Virus record (IMG/VR): IMGVR_UViG_3300038660_000106
Span: 1-35,082 of that record
Source: a virus
DNA length: 35,082 nucleotides
Direction: 5' to 3' (one strand)
The notes beneath the pieces are model-generated. The model searched no databases, was not told the DNA's origin, and saw only the letters and a program-made list of their open reading frames with translations. The number at the start of each line of letters is the position of its first letter. Positions within the stretch are counted from its first letter, which is position 1. Positions 12,717 through 21,000 of this stretch are shown here, piece after piece. Both the position numbers and the translations under genes were made by a program.

Positions 12717-12868
12717 TTATTTTCTACATCGTCTTAACAATTATAGGGTTAGTTTTTACGACAATCATCGGAGTCACGATTCTAGGAACGCTCCAAGCAG
12801 TCGCAAAGCAAGATAGACGCATCCAGCGACAAATCGACCGCAGAGGAAGCCAAACATTCAGAGGATAA
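12713..12868 (+). CDS. Small single-pass membrane protein
   Basis: 51 residues: an N-terminal hydrophobic segment (about residues 2-27, IIFYIVLTIIGLVFTTIIG...) followed by a basic cytoplasmic tail (KQDRRIQRQIDRRG). Start preceded by AAAGGAG at good spacing, one of the few clear Shine-Dalgarno sites here, and overlapping the previous stop. Role unknown; tiny early membrane proteins of phages often affect host envelope or exclusion. Confidence 0.6.
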   Translation: MIIFYIVLTIIGLVFTTIIGVTILGTLQAVAKQDRRIQRQIDRRGSQTFRG

Positions 12869-12872
12869 CATT

Positions 12873-13073
12873 ATGAAAACTACAATAAAGCAAGTTGAGA
12901 TAGAGAGTTACGAAGGAGCGTTAGGCAAAGACATGATGTTAATCACGCGCAACACTCACGGTGTCACTTTTTCGCCTATATACAATGAGTTTAAATGCTC
13001 AGAAGACGAGCTATGCCAGATCATCGACGCGCTAATAGCCTTCAAAGTCGATGAATCAAACTTAGGCGGCTAA
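12873..13073 (+). CDS. Early-region hypothetical protein
   Basis: 66 residues, MKTTIKQVEIESYEGALGKD, an alpha/beta mini-domain ending in a helix (DELCQIIDALIAFKVDESN). Four bases after the upstream stop. No family recognised. A gap of about 100 bases with no clear terminator follows before the recombination operon. Confidence 0.55.
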   Translation: MKTTIKQVEIESYEGALGKDMMLITRNTHGVTFSPIYNEFKCSEDELCQIIDALIAFKVDESNLGG

Positions 13074-13176
13074 ATTTAACAAGGTCTTGCGGCGGTTTTC
13101 TAATTAATTACCCGTTTTAAACTCACCCCTTCAGTATCGCAATAAAGCTGATGAATTTTAACAACCAATAGAAAAT

Positions 13177-13914
13177 ATGGAAAATACAAATAAAAATACA
13201 GAAATGCTGCAACTATCAGATAGTAGTCCGATGGCTGTGATAGGCAGGGCTATCGACTCTAACGCCTCGGTTGAATCGCTGGAAAAGCTAATGGATCTAC
13301 ATGAGCGGCATGAGTTAAATTTGGCAAAAAAGGAATTTAACCGCTCGTTAGTAAAGGCACAGTCAGAGATGCCCACGGTTTACAAAGGTCGCAGCAATGC
13401 TGGCACAAGATCGAGATACGCATCGTTTGACGACATAATGAGAGTGATTCGTCCCGTGCTAGATAAACACGGACTAGCTTTGACTTTTTCGCAGTCAGAA
13501 ACTGAATCAAACATCACTATCGTATGCAGTATTCTGCACGTCGAAGGTCACTCGACCGATACGCCGTTTACACTGCCAAAAGATGACGTGATAAAGAGTA
13601 ATGCTGGTAAGTTAGTTACTAACTTAGCGCAAGCCCAAGGTAGTGCTAATAGCTACGCTAAGAGATACTGCTTATGTAATGCTCTTAATATAGTTCTAGG
13701 GGATCAAGATGACGATGCAAACGCTATGGATGCTCCTATAAAAGCAGTCACTAAAGATCAGGCTGAAGAATTAAAAACGCTAATTGATGAGTCTGGCGTG
13801 GAACTTGAGAAGTTCCTGCTACATTACAAATCAGAGAGCCTTGAGGGATTCCCTCTCGTTATGTTCGCGAAAGCTAAATCAACTCTCAAAGCTAGAGCGG
13901 AGGAATCAAAATGA
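13177..13914 (+). CDS. ERF-family single-strand annealing protein
   Basis: 245 residues. The ERF core is evident: SRYASFDDIMRVIRPVLDKHGLAL at about residues 75-100, a short beta part (ITIVCSILHVEGH), then GSANSYAKRYCLCNALNIVLGDQDDDAN at 155-185. ERF proteins anneal complementary single strands in phage recombination and DNA repair. The 3' part is helical and ends KAKSTLKARAEE. It is the first gene of an exonuclease-SSB operon and overlaps the next gene by 4 bases (ATGA). High confidence in family. Confidence 0.92.
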   Translation: MENTNKNTEMLQLSDSSPMAVIGRAIDSNASVESLEKLMDLHERHELNLAKKEFNRSLVKAQSEMPTVYKGRSNAGTRSRYASFDDIMRVIRPVLDKHGLALTFSQSETESNITIVCSILHVEGHSTDTPFTLPKDDVIKSNAGKLVTNLAQAQGSANSYAKRYCLCNALNIVLGDQDDDANAMDAPIKAVTKDQAEELKTLIDESGVELEKFLLHYKSESLEGFPLVMFAKAKSTLKARAEESK

Positions 13915-14669
13915 TCCATGAAGTCGATCAAAACAGCCACGCTTGGCAAGATTTGAGAGCGGGAAAGCTAACGGCATCAGAGGCGGGGGAGTGGCTACTA
14001 GCTGAATCTAAATTAACACTCAATGGAGGGGAAATTAAATCTGCACTAGATGAACTCGGGATAACTTACGTCAAGACAGCAAGGGTAGGTGATCTAGCCA
14101 ACTTACTGCCTTCTGATATCATAGCTAATAACCAAGGCTACCTTAAAAAAGACACGGAAGCTAGAAATTCTGCTATGTGCAAAATGATAGGTAGAGAGCT
14201 ATCCCCAGTCACGAATGACTGGATGGGTAATAGGTTCACGGATTTCGGGCATGAATTTGAAGACATGGCAGCGACGGAGTTTGAGCTTAGGACAGGCTAT
14301 ACTTGCAAAAAAGTAGGTTTCGTAACGCTGGACGGCTTCCAATATTTCGGCGCGTCTCCTGATAGATACATTTACGACTCTGACGGCTCATTTATCGGGC
14401 CTTTAGAGATCAAATGCAAGCCAGAAGCTCACGTCAAGATAGTGATAGGTGACGTGCTACCAGATGAACATAAACTGCAAGTCCATTACCAGATCTTACT
14501 AAGTGGAAGTCAGGTGGGTTACTTTTTCGCTTACTCGCCAGATATGCAGCCTTTCACTATCAAAATCCACGCTGACGAATACACCGATAAGCTAGAAAAA
14601 TCACTAATTAAATTCGACGCGGAATATCAACAATTCAGAAATTCACACCTAAATAAACTAACTAACTAA
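13911..14669 (+). CDS. YqaJ/lambda-Exo-like PDDEXK recombination exonuclease
   Basis: 252 residues. Nuclease signatures: W12-x-x-L-R-x-G-K-x-T-A-S-E near the start, E115/E117 in FGHEFEDMAA, D151 in GASPDRYI, and E166-x-K168 in PLEIKCK, followed by HYQILLSG. This is the PDDEXK arrangement of phage 5'-3' exonucleases that resect duplex ends for the annealing partner. It is encoded directly after the ERF protein with a 4-base overlap, forming a two-component recombination pair. Confidence 0.92.
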   Translation: MIHEVDQNSHAWQDLRAGKLTASEAGEWLLAESKLTLNGGEIKSALDELGITYVKTARVGDLANLLPSDIIANNQGYLKKDTEARNSAMCKMIGRELSPVTNDWMGNRFTDFGHEFEDMAATEFELRTGYTCKKVGFVTLDGFQYFGASPDRYIYDSDGSFIGPLEIKCKPEAHVKIVIGDVLPDEHKLQVHYQILLSGSQVGYFFAYSPDMQPFTIKIHADEYTDKLEKSLIKFDAEYQQFRNSHLNKLTN

Positions 14670-14684
14670 ATACAAAATAAAATT

Positions 14685-15158
14685 ATGATTAGAAATACAC
14701 CAATGACAGACGAAGAAATAGCGTCACTAAGTAACTCAGCATGGGAAGATGGAATCTACCCGTTTACCGTAGTGGGAGCGATTGAAGGCCGTAGCAGTAA
14801 AGGAAATGATATGATTACCCTAGATTTGGACATACACAAAGGAGGTCAGACCAGAGCAGTTAAAGCATGGCTCGTCTTTATGGAGTCTATGCAATGGCAG
14901 GTCAAAGCGTTTTACGAGTCGATCCACGGGTTACACGTTTACGAATCTGGGCAAGTTGATGCGAATAAACTCATCGGAAAGAAAGGTCAATGCTCACTGA
15001 CTAGCGAAGAGGGCAAAGACCGAGACGGTGCGCTTACTGGTAAGTTCTACAACCGCATCGATACTTACGAGAAGCCAGCAGCAGGACAGGAGAAAGCACC
15101 CGCTAAGGCTGACCCTATGGCTGATAATTTAGACGATGATTCAGAAATCCCTTTCTGA
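14685..15158 (+). CDS. Single-stranded-DNA-binding protein (DUF669-like) with acidic tip
   Basis: 157 residues. N-terminal OB-like part (DGIYPFTVVGAIEGRSSKGNDMITLDLDI), the G-x-K-G-Q-C repeat region in the middle, a Pro/Ala-rich linker, and an acidic C-terminal tail ending DDDSEIPF. That tip is the hallmark by which SSBs recruit partner enzymes. The operon with ERF and exonuclease agrees. Close families are DUF669 and phage-type SSBs; either way the role is ssDNA protection during replication/recombination. Confidence 0.82.
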   Translation: MIRNTPMTDEEIASLSNSAWEDGIYPFTVVGAIEGRSSKGNDMITLDLDIHKGGQTRAVKAWLVFMESMQWQVKAFYESIHGLHVYESGQVDANKLIGKKGQCSLTSEEGKDRDGALTGKFYNRIDTYEKPAAGQEKAPAKADPMADNLDDDSEIPF

Positions 15159-15185
15159 TCTAACCCCCTTAACCCAACCAAAAAC

Positions 15186-15220
15186 CCAGCCTGACCCTTT
15201 AACGGGGGTCGGGCATTGGT
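15186..15220 (+). terminator. Hairpin terminator after SSB gene
   Basis: CCAGCCTGACCC pairs with GGGTCGGGCATTGG (G-U pairs allowed) around TTTAACGG. The downstream U-tract is poor, so it may be a weak or processing hairpin. Confidence 0.5.
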
Positions 15221-15240
15221 GGTGAAAATACAAATAAAAT

Positions 15241-15567
15241 ATGAGCGATTACCCAGAAATATTCAACCAATCGAACCCTAGAGCTATCAAAGATCATAAA
15301 TGCTCTGAATGTTCAGGCAAAATAAAAAAAGGCGAAAACTACCAATACGTATCAGGATTGTGGGATGAATGGTCGACGATCAAAACATGCACAGAATGCG
15401 CAGAGTTGTGCGAAGACATTCACAAAGGATTTTACGAATGGAGTTACGGAGACATAAACGAATGCGTCAGCGAGATGACCCGTGAAAACCCATTTCGTAT
15501 TCGTTTCATTAAGATAATGCAAAAAAGATGCGATAGAGTTCACCCTAGCTGGACTGAGAGCGCGTAA
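15241..15567 (+). CDS. Zinc-finger-like phage protein
   Basis: 108 residues. Cysteine pairs C-S-E-C (20-23 region: HKCSECSGKIKKGENY) and TCTECAELC form a two-knuckle zinc site of a kind common in small phage hypothetical proteins. After it comes a helical C-terminus with aromatic residues. No enzymatic motif. It follows the SSB gene behind the hairpin and probably starts a separate transcript. Confidence 0.6.
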   Translation: MSDYPEIFNQSNPRAIKDHKCSECSGKIKKGENYQYVSGLWDEWSTIKTCTECAELCEDIHKGFYEWSYGDINECVSEMTRENPFRIRFIKIMQKRCDRVHPSWTESA

Positions 15568-15585
15568 ATTTAATTAAAATTAATC

Positions 15586-16116
15586 ATGAAAACACACACA
15601 ATAAAAGCAGAGTTACCAGACTTACCCAAAGCGGGTGAAGGCATGAAGTGGGCAGAGGTTGAATATCGCAATCCGCAGGACGGTGAATTATATCACAGCG
15701 GCGTATCCTGGATTACATCTTGTTTTGATTATGAACACTCATGGCATCTAACAACCCGCCAAATCCCCATGACTCAATCAGAGTTCGATGAGGCGAAGAA
15801 GCTAGAGATCGACCCTAACGACGATGTGATTCGGGTAGGGGATACGGTGGAGCGGTTGTTTAAATATGACTTTCCTGACGCAAAAATGAGGATAGGTAGT
15901 CGTCATATAGTTAAATCTAACAGATTAGGGTCCTTGATGTTTGAGGGTATTGGTGTTTATTTCTGCGAATCAAAATTCCGCAAAATAACCCCCGCCTACG
16001 AGCTAGAGAAGCTAGAGGATAAGCGGTTAAATCTGATCGAAAAATGCAAAAAAACAGAGGGTAAGCTATCCGCGATAAACTCAAGGATAAACATTCTTAG
16101 AAAGGCTCAATCATAA
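15586..16116 (+). CDS. Hypothetical protein with C-terminal coiled coil
   Basis: 176 residues, start MKTHTIKAELPDLPKAGEG. The first two-thirds are beta-rich (WAEVEYRNPQDGELYHSG, RVGDTVERLFKYDFPDAKMRIG). The last 45 residues are a charged coiled coil (YELEKLEDKRLNLIEKCKKTEGKL). Its stop overlaps the next ATG (TAATG), so it is in an operon with the resolvase. No family recognised. Confidence 0.6.
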   Translation: MKTHTIKAELPDLPKAGEGMKWAEVEYRNPQDGELYHSGVSWITSCFDYEHSWHLTTRQIPMTQSEFDEAKKLEIDPNDDVIRVGDTVERLFKYDFPDAKMRIGSRHIVKSNRLGSLMFEGIGVYFCESKFRKITPAYELEKLEDKRLNLIEKCKKTEGKLSAINSRINILRKAQS

Positions 16117-16553
16117 TGGGTAAACTCTATATAGGAATCGACCCAGGCAAATCAGGAGCAATCGCATTTATCCCACCAGTAGGTGACGCGTGGACGGTCA
16201 AGAATACGTCAACTGACCTTGAACTAGTCGAAGCAGTAGAAGAGGCTCTGGGGCTTTACAGTGAGGTATTCTGCACCATTGAGAAAGTCCATGCGATGCC
16301 GGGTAATGGCGTGACTGGAATGTTCAAGTTTGGCGGATCTTTTCACTCTCTGCAAATGATCTGCACGGTCTTGAGAATCCCCTTTGAGCTGGTCGCGCCG
16401 CAGAAGTGGCAGAAGTCTTTAGGTTGCATGTCAGGAGGGGATAAAAATTTGACTAAAGCTAGAGCTCAGAACCTATTTCCAACGCTTAAAATCATCCACG
16501 CGAACGCAGACGCTCTGCTAATAGCGGAATACGGACGGAGGCTGAATCTATGA
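16116..16553 (+). CDS. RuvC-like Holliday junction resolvase
   Basis: 145 residues with a RNase H-like fold: YIGIDPGKSGAIAF carries the first catalytic Asp (D9), TIEKVHAMPG the Glu (E56) and HANADALLIAEYGRR the last Asp (D132). This is the compact phage/Poxvirus-like RuvC family that cuts four-way junctions, clearing recombination branches before packaging. GNGVTGMFKFGGSFH is also typical of phage members. Overlaps both neighbours. High confidence. Confidence 0.92.
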   Translation: MGKLYIGIDPGKSGAIAFIPPVGDAWTVKNTSTDLELVEAVEEALGLYSEVFCTIEKVHAMPGNGVTGMFKFGGSFHSLQMICTVLRIPFELVAPQKWQKSLGCMSGGDKNLTKARAQNLFPTLKIIHANADALLIAEYGRRLNL

Positions 16554-16705
16554 AAGCACTAAAAGCAAAGAAGCTCGCAGAAGAGAAGCTGGCAGAGATT
16601 AGAAGCGCATACAGCAGATCAAAAGGAGACGACAGAAAGTATCTTGAGGATCTAGGAAAGCTCTTTGCCGAGGCAGTCAAAATAACAAATCTTAAACACA
16701 AATAA
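16550..16705 (+). CDS. Short basic helical protein
   Basis: 51 residues, MKALKAKKLAEEKLAEIRSA then helical to a basic tail. The ATG overlaps the resolvase stop (ATGA). Amphipathic Lys/Glu/Ala helices; no family. Coding support is the coupling overlap and the absence of any other frame here. Confidence 0.5.
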   Translation: MKALKAKKLAEEKLAEIRSAYSRSKGDDRKYLEDLGKLFAEAVKITNLKHK

Positions 16706-16708
16706 AAT

Positions 16709-17026
16709 ATGAAAATACAATCGATAAAACCAATTACGCGAGCATTTAAGCGAGCGCAGAAAGACGGGCTAACTCCGACAGAGTTCTTCGTCGTCATGAC
16801 AATACATGAGGACGGTGAAATCTCATCAGACGAGGCGGCGAAGTTGCTACACCATACCAGGACCAATACGCTTATCGGACTCAGGAAGCTGGTTAAGGAG
16901 CGCTTCATCTACAAGTCACGCCAGACTGACCGACACAATCCACAGCTAAAACCTTTGCCATTCTACAAACTCACCGAAGCAGGCGAGATGATAGCTAAAA
17001 GCTGGGTTAGAAAGGTGGTAGCATGA
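16709..17026 (+). CDS. MarR-like winged-helix regulator
   Basis: 105 residues. The central part (TPTEFFVVMTIHEDGEISSDEAAKLLHHTRTNTLIGLRKLVKERFI) is a winged helix-turn-helix of MarR type with the recognition helix NTLIGLRKLV, followed by the wing and KLTEAGEMIAKSW. A possible transcription factor of the middle region. Overlaps the next gene by 4 bases. Confidence 0.65.
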   Translation: MKIQSIKPITRAFKRAQKDGLTPTEFFVVMTIHEDGEISSDEAAKLLHHTRTNTLIGLRKLVKERFIYKSRQTDRHNPQLKPLPFYKLTEAGEMIAKSWVRKVVA

Positions 17027-17226
17027 ATCAACAAGAACAGGAAGACTTTGCGCTCTACAGGGAGCGCATAAACAAGCAGATTGCTGGACTACTCACAGAG
17101 ACCATGCGCCTTAGAGCCGAGCTGAAAACAGCGCGTGAAGATAGCATGGAGTTATCAGAGAGATATAGGCATATGAAGATGCTATCTCTGGCTGCATCTA
17201 AAGAGCATAGATCAGAATATACTTAA
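17023..17226 (+). CDS. Coiled-coil mini-protein
   Basis: 67 residues: NQQEQEDFALYRERINKQIA then continuous heptads to about residue 55, ending SKEHRSEYT. No family. Coupled to the winged-helix gene (ATGA overlap) and may act with it. Confidence 0.55.
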   Translation: MNQQEQEDFALYRERINKQIAGLLTETMRLRAELKTAREDSMELSERYRHMKMLSLAASKEHRSEYT

Positions 17227-17229
17227 ATT

Positions 17230-17724
17230 ATGCAAACAGAACTACCTAAAATGGAGCGGATAAAGGGCTTCCCTGATTATAGCATTACTAGATGCGGTCG
17301 CGTGTTTAGCCACAGGACAAGTGTATTCAAAGAGCTTAAACCATCTTTAAGCGTAAACGGCTATAAACAGATCACTTTGAGGCAAGGCAACACCCCCCGT
17401 CCCATAAAATTACATCAAATATTAGCAATTCATTTTTTAAACCATGAGCTTAATGGGCTGATTTCTGTAGTGGATCACATTGATGGCGATAGATTAAACA
17501 ATAAACTATCTAATTTGCAAATAATATCAACTAGGGAGAACTGCAGTAAAGATAAACCAGATAGGGGGTTGATGCTGGGGGTTTGCTTAACTCCTTATGG
17601 AAGGTATCGATCAAGAATCGAGATCGAAGGGAAACGTTGTAATATTGGCACGTTTGACACCCCCGAAGAGGCAGGTCAAGCATACCAGAGCAAACTAGCT
17701 GAGATAGAGAGTGAGGTAGGGTAA
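17230..17724 (+). CDS. HNH endonuclease (NUMOD4-HNH-AP2 type)
   Basis: 164 residues in three blocks: NUMOD4 (about 8-45, KGFPDYSITRCGRVFSHRT), HNH_3 nuclease (60-105, with D82-H83 in VVDHIDGDRLNN and N91), and an AP2-like DNA-binding part (115-160, LGVCLTPYGRYRSRIEIEGK...GTFDTPEEAGQAY). This is the layout of phage homing endonucleases. It may be a free-standing homing element in the early operon. Stop is 140 bases before the initiator gene. Confidence 0.9.
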   Translation: MQTELPKMERIKGFPDYSITRCGRVFSHRTSVFKELKPSLSVNGYKQITLRQGNTPRPIKLHQILAIHFLNHELNGLISVVDHIDGDRLNNKLSNLQIISTRENCSKDKPDRGLMLGVCLTPYGRYRSRIEIEGKRCNIGTFDTPEEAGQAYQSKLAEIESEVG

Positions 17725-17771
17725 TGGATAAGGCTGATTTGAAACTAAATGAATAATTTTTTTATAAAAGG

Positions 17772-17829
17772 TTGACTTGAAGCTAATCAATGATTAACGT
17801 AAACTTTGTAAAGATTAACATTTTACAAA
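17772..17829 (+). promoter_or_regulatory. Promoter with an 8-bp inverted-repeat operator before the replication gene
   Basis: TTGACT (17772-17777) and TAACGT (17795-17800) are spaced 17 bases apart. Immediately downstream, TTTGTAAA (17805-17812) and TTTACAAA (17822-17829) form a perfect inverted repeat around a 9-base centre. The dyad would overlap the transcription start, the usual place for a repressor or initiator autoregulatory site. The core TGTAAA also occurs in the phased repeats at 18252-18297. Confidence 0.55.
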
Positions 17830-17863
17830 AACATTAACAAATAAAACCAAACTAAAGTAAATT

Positions 17864-18751
17864 ATGTATGCAAAACTATTCGCGAGAATCGCGCAATCTT
17901 CAATAATGGAAGAGGAAGTAAAAACAAGATACGTCTTCATGATGCTCTTAGCTGTAGCAGACGACAAGGGCGACATTATAGGCACTGACATCGCAATAGC
18001 TAGGATGATCAATATTCCTAAGAGTGATTTCGTAGTCGCTATTGAGAGGCTGAAAGCACCAGACCCAGACAGTAACTCACCATATCACGAAGGCAGGCGA
18101 TTAATCCCTAGCGATTCTGGAAGAGGTTACACGGTGGTAAATTATCTAACTTATCGAGCCATCAAGAGTAATGCTGAAAAACGCGACTACATGAAAAACT
18201 ACATGAGAGATCGCAGAGCTAAAGAGAAGGAAGAGAAGGACTTAGAGAACCCTGTAAACTCTGTAAAACCCTGTAAAACTCTGTTAACCGATGTAACACA
18301 TACAGAAGCAGAAGCAGAAGCAGAAGCAGATACAGAAGAAAAAAAGACTATACATCAGCAAGCTGATAAAGAGTCGATCTTTCCCGCTGGTTCTCGATCA
18401 AAATCAATCCAAGAACAGAAGAGGACTAAAGTTTTAGGGCAAATGCCGCTAATGGCTAAAATAGGCAAATGGCTAGGAAGAAAAGAAACTACACTTTGGA
18501 ACGTGGCAGAAGCTAAAGCATTACAGCAACTCAACCCATCGAAGGATGAGATTGATGCAGTAGAGGCTTACTATTCAGCCAAGATGCCAGATGCGCCGTA
18601 TCGGATGAGCATCGATACTCTGCTCAATAATTGGAGCGGTGAAGTGGATAGGGCTAATACTTACCAGCCACAGCAACGCAAGACAGCGGTGGAGCTAAAC
18701 GAGGAAGCCAAGCAAGCCAGACGTGCCTACAACATGCAAAATATTTTCTAA
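17864..18751 (+). CDS. Replication initiator / replisome-organiser protein
   Basis: 295 residues. The N-terminal 105 are a winged-helix DNA-binding domain of the phage replisome-organiser type (MYAKLFARIAQSSIMEEE, VFMMLLAVADDKGDIIGTD, then a wing). A basic segment YMKNYMRDRRAKEKEEK follows, then a linker with iteron-like DNA repeats and an E-A repeat (EAEAEAEAD). The C-terminal 90 residues are DnaD-like helices that could load the helicase encoded at 19690. It is preceded by a promoter/operator and followed by methylase and helicase genes. Lambda-O-type role is inferred. Confidence 0.75.
   Translation: MYAKLFARIAQSSIMEEEVKTRYVFMMLLAVADDKGDIIGTDIAIARMINIPKSDFVVAIERLKAPDPDSNSPYHEGRRLIPSDSGRGYTVVNYLTYRAIKSNAEKRDYMKNYMRDRRAKEKEEKDLENPVNSVKPCKTLLTDVTHTEAEAEAEADTEEKKTIHQQADKESIFPAGSRSKSIQEQKRTKVLGQMPLMAKIGKWLGRKETTLWNVAEAKALQQLNPSKDEIDAVEAYYSAKMPDAPYRMSIDTLLNNWSGEVDRANTYQPQQRKTAVELNEEAKQARRAYNMQNIF
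18252..18297 (+). repeat. Phased CTGTAAA direct repeats (putative origin iterons)
   Basis: CTGTAAA at 18252, 18261 and 18271, then CTGTTAA at 18281 and ATGTAAC at 18291: five units at 9-10 base spacing, one helical turn, inside the linker of the initiator gene. Lambda's origin likewise lies inside gene O. Confidence 0.5.
18303..18331 (+). repeat. Hexanucleotide GAAGCA tandem repeat
   Basis: About four to five copies of GAAGCA in frame, encoding alternating Glu-Ala (EAEAEAEAD). Likely length-variable by slippage. Confidence 0.8.
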
Positions 18752-18952
18752 ATGACACCCGAAGACTACCGCAACCGAACCAATAAACGCATCCAGCTAC
18801 TCTACGCCAAAGGTCAGGAAACATTCCTGGCAGCCACCACGGACGCAGAACGTCAGCTCGGCGTGGATATGTTCAAGGCAGGATTAGACACGGCAATATT
18901 AGCCACAGCGAACGCAATGATCGAAATGAAGAAAGAGAATAAACACATATGA
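18752..18952 (+). CDS. Hypothetical helical protein
   Basis: 66 residues, MTPEDYRNRTNKRIQLLYAK, one long amphipathic helical hairpin with a DAERQLGVDMFK loop. Abuts the initiator stop directly (TAAATG), so co-translated. No family recognised; a helicase loader subunit is possible from position only. Confidence 0.55.
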   Translation: MTPEDYRNRTNKRIQLLYAKGQETFLAATTDAERQLGVDMFKAGLDTAILATANAMIEMKKENKHI

Positions 18953-18986
18953 AAGCAGACAAACTAGACATTAGAAAGATGATTAA

Positions 18987-19685
18987 ATGAACTATAAAAA
19001 CCTAGGAACACCATACAAGACTGACTCACTCACGCTGTATAACTGCGATTGCATGGAGTTACTCAAGCAGACGCCTGATAACTACTACGATATTTGCGTG
19101 GTTGATCCGCCTTATGGGATTGATGCTGCATCGGATACCAGAGGGGGGCAGAAACACGGGAAAGCGGCAACAGCTAGCAAGACCTATGGGAAGAAAACAT
19201 GGGACAAATACACGCCTGACATTGATTATTTCATTGAGATCCAAAGAGTTTCTAAAAATCAAATAATCTGGGGAGCTAATCACATGATGGACAAGATCCG
19301 CATGTGTTCCCCGTCTTGGATAGTATGGGATAAGCAAAATGGAGATAATGGTTATGCTGACGCTGAGCTAGCTTATACATCACACAAGAAAGCATGTCGA
19401 ATATTCAAATTTCGGTGGCAAGGGATGTTGCAGGGTGACATGAAAAACAAAGAATCACGCATTCACCCCACTCAAAAACCTGTAAAACTCTACGATTGGA
19501 TCTTCGCTAACTACGCAGAAAAGGGAATGAAGATACTAGACACTCATCTAGGCTCAATGAGTAGCGCAATATCAGCACATTACGCTGGGATGCACCTTAC
19601 AGGCTCAGAGCTAGACAAGGACTACTTTGATGCTGGATGCGCTAGAGTCCACAGGGAAACAAGCCAGACCACTTTAAATCTATAA
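18987..19685 (+). CDS. DNA adenine/cytosine-N4 methyltransferase (beta class)
   Basis: 232 residues. Catalytic motif DPPYGI at 40-45, HPTQKP at 160-165 and the SAM-binding motif LDTHLGS at 184-190, where FxGxGx is usual. The order catalytic-then-SAM motif is the beta class that methylates N6-adenine or N4-cytosine. The SAM loop is D-T-H-L-G-S instead of D-P-F-x-G-S, a variant common in phage enzymes. It is probably a stand-alone protective methylase against host restriction, lying between the initiator and helicase genes. Confidence 0.9.
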   Translation: MNYKNLGTPYKTDSLTLYNCDCMELLKQTPDNYYDICVVDPPYGIDAASDTRGGQKHGKAATASKTYGKKTWDKYTPDIDYFIEIQRVSKNQIIWGANHMMDKIRMCSPSWIVWDKQNGDNGYADAELAYTSHKKACRIFKFRWQGMLQGDMKNKESRIHPTQKPVKLYDWIFANYAEKGMKILDTHLGSMSSAISAHYAGMHLTGSELDKDYFDAGCARVHRETSQTTLNL

Positions 19686-19689
19686 AAAC

Positions 19690-20970
19690 ATGAATTTTAC
19701 AAACATTATCAGCGAGGAGTATTTACTAGGATCAGTCCTAATCGACCCAGAGACTAACATCATGAAGCTCAGAGGCGATGGGATCACATCAGCCACCTTT
19801 ACCACCATCGACCACAAGCGGGTTTGGAACATCGCAAGCCAGTTTTACGACTCAAACAAGATCGGGTCCATCGAAATGATGGAATTTGAGCCAGAGGTGA
19901 GAGGTTTGGAGACAGCGTCATCTTTAGCGGTCACTATCGGCAGTTTGAGAGGAAAAGCTAGAGGAACGGCGCATATTGATCAACATGTGATCACTCTGAA
20001 GGGCTTTCAAGCCACGAGGATGGCATACAGCGCGTCGCAAGAGGCGATGGGCATGATTGAGGCAGGAGACAGCCCAGAGGTCGTTATAGGCGAAATACAG
20101 GACAAGTTACTCGAAGCTATGGCAACGATGACATCAGCGAAACCTTGGAAGACTGCTAAGGAGATTACTAACGAGATGAAACAGATCGTCAACAACTCAC
20201 ATAATCCATCCGCAAGTAGGGGATTTACTTCTGGATTGCCTCTACTCGACCACCACACGGGCGGGCTAGAGCCTGAACAGTTATGGGTAGTCGCCGCACC
20301 ATCATCATGCGGTAAGACTCTCTTAATGCTCCAAATAGTCAACGCATTTCTCAGCGCAGGAAAGCACGTCCTGGCGTTCAGCTTTGAGACCTCTGCGGGC
20401 AAGATCAGCCTCCGCAATATGTGCAACAATATGGAGATCTCAGCAAACTCACTAGCTGGCAAGCAAGGCGAGAAGATGAGCGGGAAAGATATATCAAGAT
20501 TTAAGCGCGGTATCGCGGAGATGATAGAAAAGGACAACCTCACCATCTGCGACGATTACGACATGACGATGGAAACCATGATGGCAATCGCCGCAATGAG
20601 AAAGAAGATGGGGTTTGAGATCGATCTCATCATGGTTGATTACATACAGCTCGTCGATCTTAGTAATAACGGCGGAAAGAATAGGGAGCAACAGGTGGCA
20701 GAGATATCCAGAAGCCTAAAGAAGATGGCAAAACAGCACAACTGCCCGCTCATCACAGCATCACAGCTCAACGATGACGGGAAAACGAGAGAGTCTAGGG
20801 CGATCCTGCAAGACGCAGATATATTGTTAAACATTGATCCTAAAGAGGATTGCATATACATTGCAAAAAACAGAGACGGCGAACGAGGGGCGAAGTTACC
20901 ATACTCAATGAACGGCGACTACCAGAGATTTGAAGAAAAACACGAACCTATCAAGAATAGGAAATACTAA
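19690..20970 (+). CDS. DnaB-family replicative helicase
   Basis: 426 residues. The N-terminal DnaB domain begins EEYLLGSVLIDPETN at about 9. A linker at 145-175 leads to the RecA-like core with Walker A APSSCGKT (203-210), Walker B IDLIMVDY (311-318, Asp317), SLKKMAKQHNCPLITASQLN and the arginine-finger region DDGKTRESRAILQDAD. It unwinds DNA as a hexamer in phage replication. A little shorter than E. coli DnaB (about 470), mainly at the C-terminus. Start 4 bases after the methylase stop. Confidence 0.93.
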   Translation: MNFTNIISEEYLLGSVLIDPETNIMKLRGDGITSATFTTIDHKRVWNIASQFYDSNKIGSIEMMEFEPEVRGLETASSLAVTIGSLRGKARGTAHIDQHVITLKGFQATRMAYSASQEAMGMIEAGDSPEVVIGEIQDKLLEAMATMTSAKPWKTAKEITNEMKQIVNNSHNPSASRGFTSGLPLLDHHTGGLEPEQLWVVAAPSSCGKTLLMLQIVNAFLSAGKHVLAFSFETSAGKISLRNMCNNMEISANSLAGKQGEKMSGKDISRFKRGIAEMIEKDNLTICDDYDMTMETMMAIAAMRKKMGFEIDLIMVDYIQLVDLSNNGGKNREQQVAEISRSLKKMAKQHNCPLITASQLNDDGKTRESRAILQDADILLNIDPKEDCIYIAKNRDGERGAKLPYSMNGDYQRFEEKHEPIKNRKY

Positions 20971-21000
20971 CCAAACTAAAAATAAGAAACAACCGAAATT

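Noticed and set aside
18949-18990. 13-codon frame between helical protein and methylase
   Set aside because: Too short to support as a gene, although it has ATGA-type overlaps on both sides; it may act only as a coupling leader.
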